Shown: in pieces, positions 1 to 5,786 of the stretch
How the letters are laid out: each line of letters starts with the position of its first letter
Numbering within the stretch: the stretch's first letter is position 1
Assembly (NCBI GenBank): GCA_030749275.1
Contig: JASMKJ010000258.1
Coordinates: forward strand, 1 to 5,961
Reading direction: 5' to 3'
DNA from: Acidimicrobiales bacterium
GTDB lineage: Bacteria; Actinomycetota; Acidimicrobiia; Acidimicrobiales; Poriferisodalaceae
DNA length: 5,961 nt
The notes under the pieces: model-generated
What the model was told of the DNA's origin: nothing
What the model saw: the letters and a program-made list of their open reading frames with translations, nothing else
Databases searched by the model: none
Position numbers and translations under genes: made by a program

Positions 1-936
1 GTCGCTTCGAAGTGTGCCCCCAAGTGCCCAGTCGGCCATAGCGGCTACCGGCGCAACGATACTTATTGCGAATGTCGCGATGACAAGAAGTAACGAAGGA
101 ACTTTCCACGATCCAAGTTCGTATCTGAGGGCGTGGTGGGTTTGATGAGTTCGGATGTCGGGGAGATGACGACTCGCCGCTCTTTCCGATACGACGACCA
201 CTGCGGCGAGAGCGAGCAAAATGAGGCTCATTGCGAACGAGATCGGTGGTCGAGCAAGGTAATTCATTTCGATAGCTCTGGTCAGAGTGTCGAAACGCAT
301 CAGCTGCACTGCCCCAAAATCACTAATGGTGTAGAGGAACACCAACAGGGTTCCTGCTGTTATGGAACTCCCAATTTGACGGAGTACGACCCGGATAAAC
401 ACTTGGGGTTGCGTGTCTCCGAGGAGAAGTGCCGTTTGCTCATACGAGCCTGGTAATTGTTTGAGCCGAGCGCTGACCGGCAGATAAACGTATGGGTAGC
501 AAAAGAATGTGAGTACCAGCCACGCGCCAAACAGTCCGCGCAGTTGGGGTGTGTGATGTACACCAAAGGCAGCCAGCCATTCGCTAGCAAGACCTCCCGG
601 ACTGAGCGCGCGAATGAACGCAGCTGCCCCAATGAAGGTGGGGAAGACGAGCGGGACGGGAAGTAGAACACTCCACAGCTTCCGAAATGGAAGATCAGTT
701 CTAGCTGTCAACCACGCCAGAGCTGTCCCGAGGCATGCTGCGGATACAGAGACTAAGCACGCGAGGTAGATCGTCCGCCAAAGTGGTTGAAGTGTTTGGT
801 TGTTGAACAACAGGCCAAGTGGATCAGCACCAGATGTGAAATTTCGCCAAATGAGGTACAGAGCGGGAAATGCGAAGGCGATTGCTGTGACTAGCCCGAA
901 AACACGTAGACCCCTGAGGGTGTTGTGTTTCCTCAC
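1..936 (-). CDS. fbpB: Fe(III) ABC transporter permease, FbpB type (C-terminus beyond window)
   Basis: The reading frame is open from a GTG at 936-934 to the window edge, giving the first 312 residues. It is read as the inner-membrane permease that passes Fe(III) from the binding lipoprotein to the cytoplasm. Hydrophobic segments lie at about residues 11-30, 55-77, 87-108, 133-155, 192-212, 233-250 and 281-303. The cytoplasmic EAA-type loop that docks the ATPase is at about 164-190 (SYEQTALLLGDTQPQVF, with the conserved Gly173). FbpB/FutB permeases are usually 500-550 residues with two fused permease halves, so this is the first half plus the first helix of the second. The GTG start overlaps the lipoprotein TGA by four bases (GTGA, 936-933) and no Shine-Dalgarno is seen, so translation is probably coupled. 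The family call is firm. Iron as substrate rests mainly on the neighbouring binding protein; thiamine and other Fbp-like permeases look similar. Confidence 0.9.
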   Translation of the reverse strand, partial: MRKHNTLRGLRVFGLVTAIAFAFPALYLIWRNFTSGADPLGLLFNNQTLQPLWRTIYLACLVSVSAACLGTALAWLTARTDLPFRKLWSVLLPVPLVFPTFIGAAAFIRALSPGGLASEWLAAFGVHHTPQLRGLFGAWLVLTFFCYPYVYLPVSARLKQLPGSYEQTALLLGDTQPQVFIRVVLRQIGSSITAGTLLVFLYTISDFGAVQLMRFDTLTRAIEMNYLARPPISFAMSLILLALAAVVVVSERAASRHLPDIRTHQTHHALRYELGSWKVPSLLLVIATFAISIVAPVAAMADWALGGTLRSD

Positions 937-2000
937 TGATTCTGAATACCGCTTGATTCAATGATCCGGGAAGTCTTGTCGAGTCCGCTACCCAGTGAAT
1001 CAAAATCGACTGAGCCGATCTGCAGTGCCGCTAGAGGAGGAAGTACCTGATTAGGTGCGATGTTGGCCGCGAGGGGGTATTCCAACGTCTGATCTGTGAA
1101 ATATTGCTGAACCGACGAACGCAGCAGGTAATCCACCAACGCTTGAGCGTTGCTGGCATTTTCGGTGGAGTTAAGAATCGTCGCTGCCGTGATGATGAGG
1201 AGTGAGCCGATGTCGTTGTCGTCGAAGTCGTGATTTTCGGCTCGGTGTTCGGAGCCGCCAGCCGCACTCTCCTGATAGTTGTAGTAGTGATTCACAAGTC
1301 CGACTTTGATTTCCCCGCGACTTGCGGCCTCGACAATTGAGCGATTATTTGGGTAGTAGCGGGCATCGTTGTCGACCATGCCCTTGAGCCATTCTGTCGC
1401 CACGTCGTCGCCGTGATAGTTACGAAATACGGTGAACCAATCCATGAACGAACCGTTGGTTGCGGGTATGGCGACCTGGCCCCGCCACCTTTCTTCTGTT
1501 AATTCAAAGACTGAAGACGGTAGGTCTGAAGGGTCTAGTTCGTCGATGTTGTAGACGAGCACTCTCTTTCTGCCCGAGAACCCCACCCATGTCTCTGCAT
1601 CTGACCGATTTTGCGATGTGACTTGGTTCAGCGTTGTCTGCGGCAGTGTTGCTAAGAATCCCTTGGCTTCGAGGAAACTGACCGGTCCGGGGGATTGGCT
1701 CAAGAAAACGTCCGCGGGGCTTTGGTTGCCTTCCTCGTTGATGAGCATTGCTAATTCCGCAGATTTACCCCACCGGACTTCGACGTTTACCCCCGTGGCG
1801 CATTCGAATGCCCGAAGTACCGGATCGATGAGATTCTCTTTGCGTCCTGAATAGATCGTCACCCGTTCATCGGATTTTTCCGCGCATTCCCCCGGGTGTA
1901 TTTCCGCTGCAAGGCCATCGATCTCAAATCGATCTGCACCCCCACATGCTGTCGCGAGCAGGATCAACGTTGTTGAAATTAGAACACTGATTCTTTGCAT
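933..2000 (-). CDS. fbpA: Ferric-iron ABC transporter substrate-binding lipoprotein, FbpA/FutA/AfuA type
   Basis: A 355-residue extracytoplasmic solute-binding protein thought to capture Fe(III) and deliver it to the permease encoded downstream. Residues 1-18 form a signal peptide ending in a lipobox-like LATAC, with Cys19 as the probable lipidated residue; Ala rather than Leu at -3 is slightly atypical. After a linker, the family opening VTIYSGRKENL is at 47-57. Typical internal blocks follow: ADVFLSQSPG at 96-105, RVLVYN at 146-151, TNGSFMDW at 181-188, YYPNNRSIVEA at 215-225 and GLVNHYYNY at 234-242. Tyr239/Tyr240 match the paired tyrosines that bind iron in FbpA-family proteins, and EYPL at 307-310 is the usual C-terminal block. 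Gln243 follows NYY where an Arg is common. The length is normal. The ATG at 2000 is chosen because it starts the signal peptide directly. No Shine-Dalgarno precedes it. A promoter and palindrome lie immediately upstream, so the gene is probably metal regulated. Confidence 0.93.
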   Translation of the reverse strand: MQRISVLISTTLILLATACGGADRFEIDGLAAEIHPGECAEKSDERVTIYSGRKENLIDPVLRAFECATGVNVEVRWGKSAELAMLINEEGNQSPADVFLSQSPGPVSFLEAKGFLATLPQTTLNQVTSQNRSDAETWVGFSGRKRVLVYNIDELDPSDLPSSVFELTEERWRGQVAIPATNGSFMDWFTVFRNYHGDDVATEWLKGMVDNDARYYPNNRSIVEAASRGEIKVGLVNHYYNYQESAAGGSEHRAENHDFDDNDIGSLLIITAATILNSTENASNAQALVDYLLRSSVQQYFTDQTLEYPLAANIAPNQVLPPLAALQIGSVDFDSLGSGLDKTSRIIESSGIQNQ

Positions 2001-2008
2001 GACAAGGG

Positions 2009-2038
2009 ACCATAGATCATGTTTAACAATGATGTAAA
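2009..2038 (-). promoter_or_regulatory. Putative promoter of the lipoprotein-permease pair, leaderless or nearly so
   Basis: Reading leftward, TTTACA (2038-2033; 5 of 6 to the sigma-70 -35) is followed after 18 nt by TATGGT (2014-2009; 4 of 6, keeping the key T, A and final T of the -10). The ATG at 2000 lies only 8 nt beyond the -10, so transcription would begin at or within a few bases of the start codon. That agrees with the absence of a Shine-Dalgarno. The -35 lies inside one arm of the 2033-2050 palindrome, so a bound repressor would block RNA polymerase. Confidence 0.5.
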
Positions 2039-2051
2039 GCGGGCTTTACAT
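2032..2051. promoter_or_regulatory. Palindromic operator candidate 1 for the DtxR-family regulator
   Basis: Perfect 9-bp arms ATGTAAAGC and GCTTTACAT are separated by GG. The 18-bp core TGTAAAGCGGGCTTTACA (2033-2050) matches the palindrome at 3935-3952 at 13 of 18 positions, all outer half-site bases agreeing apart from one symmetric A/T swap. It overlaps the proposed -35 of the lipoprotein gene, a repressor position. A smaller nearby palindrome, TGTTTAACA (2020-2028), may be an extra half-site and shares TTAACAAT with the flank of the second operator. It does not match the classical IdeR/DtxR 19-bp box. The binding protein is inferred from gene proximity. Confidence 0.65.
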
Positions 2052-2161
2052 ATTTTCTTAAACCCCATTGCAGTTATGTGATTAGCTTCGCAACGTAACC
2101 GAGGCGAACCATTCGCTTCGCTGAGGTAGCGGTCGACCTAATGCTTTCCGGTGGTAACCCC

Positions 2162-2183
2162 CACTTGCGTGCGATAGCAAGTG
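2162..2183 (-). terminator. Hairpin just downstream of the ATPase stop; weak terminator or attenuator candidate
   Basis: Seven-base complementary arms CACTTGC (2162-2168) and GCAAGTG (2177-2183) enclose an 8-nt loop. The hairpin begins 8 nt after the ATPase stop codon in the direction of transcription. No T-rich tract follows on the minus strand, so a normal intrinsic terminator is not supported. A second imperfect hairpin lies at 2100-2120 (GGCGAA paired with TTCGCT around CCA), also without a T tract. Either could reduce read-through from the ATPase into the lipoprotein gene or protect the mRNA end. Confidence 0.25.
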
Positions 2184-2191
2184 TTGGTGTT

Positions 2192-3217
2192 TCACTCCTT
2201 GGCGAACGCCAACGCGATCGTGTCGACGAAATGAACCGTCACTCGATCGCCACGGGAATAGTTGGTGGCAGGTCCGCAACGGACGCGAAGCTGGTCGTCG
2301 CCCGACTCAACAAAAACAAGGGTGTCGTGTCCGTAGTATTCGACGAGAAGGACTTCGGCATCACCTCCCGCTTCAAGCGTGAGCTGTTCGGGTCGCAAAA
2401 TTAGGTCGACAGGACCTTGGAGTTTCGGACTGACAGCTAAGGAACCTATGGATGATTGAGCTGTCCCAGATTGGGCTGTAGCCGATACAGATGAGACCGT
2501 CCCAACGAACTCGGCTGTCCAACGGTCAACGGGATTGTGGTAGAGGTCGTACGGTGTGGCGGTTTGCACTATGTGTCCTTCGCGCATCACGGCTACGCGG
2601 TCTCCGACGATGAATGCTTCGTCTTGGTCATGTGTGACAAATATCGAAGTGATTCCTAGGGCGCTCAGCAGTTGACGAACTTCTGTCCTGACTTCCGTGC
2701 GTAGGTTCGTGTCAAGGTTCGAAAAGGGTTCATCGAGTAACAGAACGACTGGCCTAGGAGCCAAAGCGCGTGCTAGAGCGACTCGCTGTTGTTGGCCCCC
2801 TGAGAGTGTGGCGGGCATCCGTTCACTAAGATCGCTGAGTTCCATCATCTCTAGTGCCGCTGCGATTTCTTGTTTCTTTGTGGGCGACTTAGCTATGCCG
2901 TACCCGACGTTGTCTGCGACATTTAGGTGAGGGAAAAGGGCCCAGTCTTGGAACACCATGCCTACCTGTCGTCGGTCGGGGGGAACCCAGTCGGGTCCGG
3001 TTACTGGTATTTCGCCGACGTGAATTGATCCGGATGAGGGTTTTTCCAAACCCGCAATCAGACGTAAGAGAGTCGTTTTGCCGCATCCACTTGGCCCGAG
3101 CAAGGCGATTGATTCACCGGGCCCAACTTCGAGCGCAACATCGTTTAGTACGGGTTCTTTGTCGTAAGAGTGGCCGAGGCCCGAGATCCTGACCCCGCGC
3201 GCCGCGGATGCTGTCAT
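2192..3217 (-). CDS. fbpC: Fe(III) ABC transporter ATP-binding protein, FbpC type
   Basis: A 341-residue cytoplasmic ATPase expected to power the iron permease encoded further along the strand. The complete nucleotide-binding domain is visible: Walker A GPSGCGKT at 41-48, Q-loop Gln90 (VFQDWALFPHL), ABC signature LSGGQQQR at 138-145, Walker B VLLLDEP ending at 164, D-loop SNLD at 166-169 and switch His196 (FVTHDQDEA). The HNPVDRWTAEFVG block ends the domain near 239. A TOBE-like beta domain runs to the C-terminus, as is usual for FbpC/PotA/MalK-type importer ATPases. All catalytic residues are present, so it should be active. Residues 241-260 are a Ser/Ala/Gln-rich linker with a repeated AQS motif. 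The ATG overlaps the regulator stop codon (ATGA, 3217-3214), so the two are co-transcribed and probably translationally coupled. Iron specificity comes from the neighbours; alone it could serve another small-solute importer. Confidence 0.92.
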   Translation of the reverse strand: MTASAARGVRISGLGHSYDKEPVLNDVALEVGPGESIALLGPSGCGKTTLLRLIAGLEKPSSGSIHVGEIPVTGPDWVPPDRRQVGMVFQDWALFPHLNVADNVGYGIAKSPTKKQEIAAALEMMELSDLSERMPATLSGGQQQRVALARALAPRPVVLLLDEPFSNLDTNLRTEVRTEVRQLLSALGITSIFVTHDQDEAFIVGDRVAVMREGHIVQTATPYDLYHNPVDRWTAEFVGTVSSVSATAQSGTAQSSIGSLAVSPKLQGPVDLILRPEQLTLEAGGDAEVLLVEYYGHDTLVFVESGDDQLRVRCGPATNYSRGDRVTVHFVDTIALAFAKE

Positions 3218-3891
3218 GCGCCTGGGGTCACGACAATACGTTCCGCAGTTGCTCCGCCAACCCCAAATGGGTTGTCGCCGACGTCAACTGTCGCGGTTCC
3301 ATCGGGAGCAAAAGAAAGGACAACTCCCGAACGGCCGGGCATTAGGCCACTACTTTCGAGAAATTCGAGTTGACCGGTTTCCCATTCGAGTTCTTCAGGT
3401 ATACGAACCACGGTGAAGGGATCACCAGCGTCGATCTTGGATAGGACTACGGCGTTATGAGGTTCCTCGTAACCACTTCCGGGGATTGGATTTCCATGAG
3501 GACAGGTCGTTGGATCTCCTAGGGCTTTAAGCATCGCTTCCTCGACCGTTGGTGAAATCACGTGCTCCCAACGACCCGCCTCACTGTGGGCATCTGTCCA
3601 ATTCAGGCCGAGAACATCGGTGAGGAAGCACTCGGCGAGTCGATGCCGACGCACGATCGTGGTTGCTAGATCCTGCCCGTCGCTGGTAAGGGTGATCTCT
3701 CCATCGGCTTTGACGTTGACCAGATCTTCGCGTTCCATTCGCCTCACCATCTCGCTGACGGCAGGTCTGGACACCTCAAGGCGTTCTGAAATTCTTGCTT
3801 GGATGACAGGTAACCCATCTTCAGCTAATTCGTAAATGGCCTCGCTGTATTCCTCAAAAGCGGGATGGTGTTCCGTTGGTTCATAAGCCAC
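3214..3891 (-). CDS. DtxR/IdeR/MntR-family metal-dependent transcriptional regulator
   Basis: A 225-residue DNA-binding repressor expected to sense intracellular Fe(II) or Mn(II) and control the iron-uptake genes beside it. The winged helix-turn-helix is at about 11-75, with recognition helix SRPAVSEMVRRMER at 41-54. The metal-binding and dimerisation domain is at about 76-145, ending in TTCPHGNPIPG (128-138). An SH3-like FeoA-type domain fills about 150-222. By alignment from memory (constant offset of 4 to DtxR/IdeR), the ancillary-site ligands are present as His83, Glu87 and His102. The primary-site Glu109 and His110 are present, but Cys102 of IdeR is Gly106 and Met10 is Glu14. A carboxylate at the Met10 position resembles Asp8 of Bacillus MntR. 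IdeR Gln43, in the recognition helix, is Glu47. The start is GTG at 3891-3889; the ATG at 3884-3882 is out of frame. No Shine-Dalgarno is seen. The metal cannot be settled from sequence. Confidence 0.93.
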   Translation of the reverse strand: MAYEPTEHHPAFEEYSEAIYELAEDGLPVIQARISERLEVSRPAVSEMVRRMEREDLVNVKADGEITLTSDGQDLATTIVRRHRLAECFLTDVLGLNWTDAHSEAGRWEHVISPTVEEAMLKALGDPTTCPHGNPIPGSGYEEPHNAVVLSKIDAGDPFTVVRIPEELEWETGQLEFLESSGLMPGRSGVVLSFAPDGTATVDVGDNPFGVGGATAERIVVTPGA

Positions 3892-3897
3892 GCCCCG

Positions 3898-3903
3898 ACC
3901 CTA
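3898..3903 (-). promoter_or_regulatory. Possible -10 element of the regulator-ATPase pair
   Basis: TAGGGT (3903-3898, read leftward) keeps the T, A and final T of a -10 hexamer and lies 6 nt before the GTG at 3891, which would give a leaderless transcript. No good -35 is found at the normal distance. An alternative is TTAACA (3940-3935, in the palindrome) with CAAGAT (3915-3910) at a 19-nt spacing. Confidence 0.3.
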
Positions 3904-3934
3904 TCAGCGATCTTGTCTTACCTGCGACGGAAGA

Positions 3935-3952
3935 TGTTAAGGGCTCTTAACA
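3935..3952. promoter_or_regulatory. Palindromic operator candidate 2 in the divergent regulator/ClC promoter region
   Basis: TGTTAAGGGCTCTTAACA is an 18-bp palindrome with eight of nine base pairs symmetric. It has the same length and half-site pattern as the palindrome at 2033-2050 (joint form TGTWAAG-N4-CTTWACA; 13 of 18 identical). It lies 43 bp upstream of the regulator GTG and 70 bp upstream of the ClC ATG. Each arm contains TTAACA, a -35-like hexamer, in both directions. Autoregulation of the regulator-ATPase pair is the simplest reading, with possible joint control of the ClC gene. Confidence 0.62.
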
Positions 3953-4007
3953 ATAATTTCAGGCTTATTTCTTGGGGTTTAATGGAGCAGAGCAATAAGA
4001 GAACAAC

Positions 4008-4013
4008 TACGGT
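4008..4013 (+). promoter_or_regulatory. Possible -10 element of the ClC gene
   Basis: TACGGT lies 9 nt before the ATG at 4023 and resembles the hexamers before the other two promoter-proximal starts (TATGGT and TAGGGT). No convincing -35 is visible. An alternative is TTTAAT at 3978-3983, which would give a leader of roughly 30 nt, again without a Shine-Dalgarno. Both are weak when taken alone. Confidence 0.25.
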
Positions 4014-4022
4014 CCTCCATTA

Positions 4023-5786
4023 ATGGCCCGACGCACTCGATTTGTACTTGGACAAATTTTCCAAGTTCGAACCTTTGGCCGACAACTTGCGGGAATTCGT
4101 TTAACCGAAAATCAAACTTTCGCGTTCATGGCGTTAATCGTTGGGCTCGCGGGTGGCTTAGCTGCAGTCGGATTCCATTATCTGATCGACTTCTTGCATG
4201 AAGAAGTCTTTGGTCGACTAGCTGAATGGGCCGATGACCTCGGACCATTCAAGTACATGCCTGGAATTGTTATCGGAGGCCTCCTCGTAGGACCGTTGGT
4301 CACGCGTGCCGCGTCAGAAGCTCGGGGACACGGAGTTCCAGAAGTCATGGAGGCGGTTAACCGTCGGGGGGGAAGAATCCGTACCCGAGTGGCATCAGTC
4401 AAAGCCGTAGCCTCAGCGTTGACCATCAGTTCGGGAGGTTCAGCGGGTCGGGAGGGCCCCATCGTTCAGATCGGATCAGCTTTGGGCTCCACCCTCGCCC
4501 GTTCATTCAGAATGTCAGACAGACGGCGCTCAACATTTGTAGCGGCGGGAGCAGCCGCGGGCATAGCCGCCATTTTCAATGCCCCTCTAGCTGGCGTGTT
4601 TTTCGCGTTGGAAGTCATATTGCGGTCGTTTACAGCACGAGGCTTTTCGACAGTAGTGATTTCTGCGGTCGCGGCGAACGCGGTATGGCGTGTCCTTGTA
4701 GGTGACGAGTCAGTTTTGTCGGCTGAGGTACACAAATTGATCCATCCGACCGAGTTGTTGCTGTACGCGTTTCTGGGGGTTGTCGCCGCCATTGTGGCGG
4801 TTGGTTTCGTCAGACTCTTGTATCTCGTTGAGGATCGATTCGATGCGCTTCCGGTGCTTGCTGACCTGCGTCCAGCTATAGGCGCTGTCACGGTCGGTAT
4901 TTTGGGAGCTATCTCGATTGACCTGCTGGGGTCGGGTTTGCGAGGTATTGATAAAGCTCTTGCCGGGGAGTTCGCTTTTCGGTTCTTGCTGCTTTTGCTG
5001 TTAGGGAAAATGCTCGCCACTGCTTTGACTCTTGGTTCGGGAGGCTCGGGAGGAATTTTCTCGCCTTCGCTGTTCATCGGGGCCCTCCTGGGATCCGCGT
5101 ATGGGGAAATTGTTAACCAGCTCTTCCCCGAGTCCACCGCACCGGCCGGCGCCTATGCAGTGGTGGGAATGGCAGCAGTTTTCGCAGCAGCCGCTCAAGC
5201 TCCGATGTCGAGCATCTTCATTGTGTTCGAGATGACCAACGACTTTGGACTGATAATGCCCCTGATGGCAGCGTGCGCAGCAGCGACCGTTGCGTACACC
5301 GCGATAAAGAAAGATTCGATTTATGAAGTCAAGCTTCGCCGCAAAGATGCTCTGGGGTCAGCGACACTGAGCGATGATCAGCTGATGAGTCAAGTCTCAC
5401 TTGTGGGTGCCGCTGAAGCTAAGTATGTCGCTACCCAAAAAACAGTTTCTCTTCGCCATGCAATCGACATCATGAAACGGGGTCGGGAAGAAATGCTGCT
5501 CGTCGTTAGCGCTGACCGCGCACTCCAGGGAGTCGCATATCTAAAGGACGCGGAACTGAAGATCCAAGAGACTCCCGACTCCACAGTGCAAGAAATCCTT
5601 CGAGACGACCATCCCGTTGCTCATCCCGGTGCAACTCTTGAGGAGGGAATGCAGATGTTGGAGAACGGCAACACAGATCTCCTCCCAGTTCTTGACTGGA
5701 ACGATCGGGTCATGGGAGTCGCCAATAGGGTTTCTATTGTCAAAGCCCATGAACAAGCTGCACCACCGACAGGGGATGAGCTCTAG
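4023..5786 (+). CDS. ClC-family chloride channel/transporter with tandem C-terminal CBS domains
   Basis: A 587-residue inner-membrane protein that carries Cl- or similar anions. The ClC membrane domain covers about 30-435 with many hydrophobic segments (for example 33-56, 76-95, 170-200, 243-268, 318-337 and 396-428). Signature blocks are present: GHGVPEV at 102-108, GREGP at 142-146 with gating Glu144, and GIFSP at 344-348. Tyr434 in DSIYEVKL matches ClC-ec1 Tyr445. The fluoride-exporter variant is not supported, since GREGP is intact. The internal proton glutamate (ClC-ec1 Glu203) aligns with Val198 in FFALEVIL, as in eukaryotic ClC channels, and the ClC-ec1 Ser107 position is His103. Two CBS domains follow at about 455-515 and 520-575; in this family these bind adenine nucleotides and modulate gating. 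ATG 4023 is the only start giving the basic N-terminus before the first helix. The gene is divergent from the DtxR-family regulator and shares its operator region. Channel versus antiporter cannot be decided here. Confidence 0.94.
   Translation: MARRTRFVLGQIFQVRTFGRQLAGIRLTENQTFAFMALIVGLAGGLAAVGFHYLIDFLHEEVFGRLAEWADDLGPFKYMPGIVIGGLLVGPLVTRAASEARGHGVPEVMEAVNRRGGRIRTRVASVKAVASALTISSGGSAGREGPIVQIGSALGSTLARSFRMSDRRRSTFVAAGAAAGIAAIFNAPLAGVFFALEVILRSFTARGFSTVVISAVAANAVWRVLVGDESVLSAEVHKLIHPTELLLYAFLGVVAAIVAVGFVRLLYLVEDRFDALPVLADLRPAIGAVTVGILGAISIDLLGSGLRGIDKALAGEFAFRFLLLLLLGKMLATALTLGSGGSGGIFSPSLFIGALLGSAYGEIVNQLFPESTAPAGAYAVVGMAAVFAAAAQAPMSSIFIVFEMTNDFGLIMPLMAACAAATVAYTAIKKDSIYEVKLRRKDALGSATLSDDQLMSQVSLVGAAEAKYVATQKTVSLRHAIDIMKRGREEMLLVVSADRALQGVAYLKDAELKIQETPDSTVQEILRDDHPVAHPGATLEEGMQMLENGNTDLLPVLDWNDRVMGVANRVSIVKAHEQAAPPTGDEL

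Noticed and set aside
133..671. Three open frames of 69-107 codons on both strands in the left part of the window
   Set aside because: They lie within the permease gene in other frames and have no recognisable domain. The edge-running minus frame from 936 gives a clear ABC permease across the same bases.
2001..2191. Possible metal riboswitch in the gap before the lipoprotein gene
   Set aside because: The only structures are short simple hairpins, and the likely promoter lies almost at the start codon, leaving no leader RNA for a riboswitch.
2141..2404. An 87-codon plus-strand frame crossing the ATPase 3' end and the gap
   Set aside because: Most of it is antisense to the ATPase TOBE domain. 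It has no clear promoter or ribosome site and no family resemblance.
3935..3952. Palindrome read as an intrinsic terminator of the minus-strand operon
   Set aside because: It lies upstream of both divergent genes, has almost no loop and no T tract, and matches a second promoter-region palindrome, so an operator is the better reading.
4466..5137. A 223-codon minus-strand frame inside the ClC gene
   Set aside because: Its product is Ser/Pro/Arg/Ala-rich low-complexity sequence typical of the antisense of a membrane-protein gene. The plus frame has full ClC signatures.
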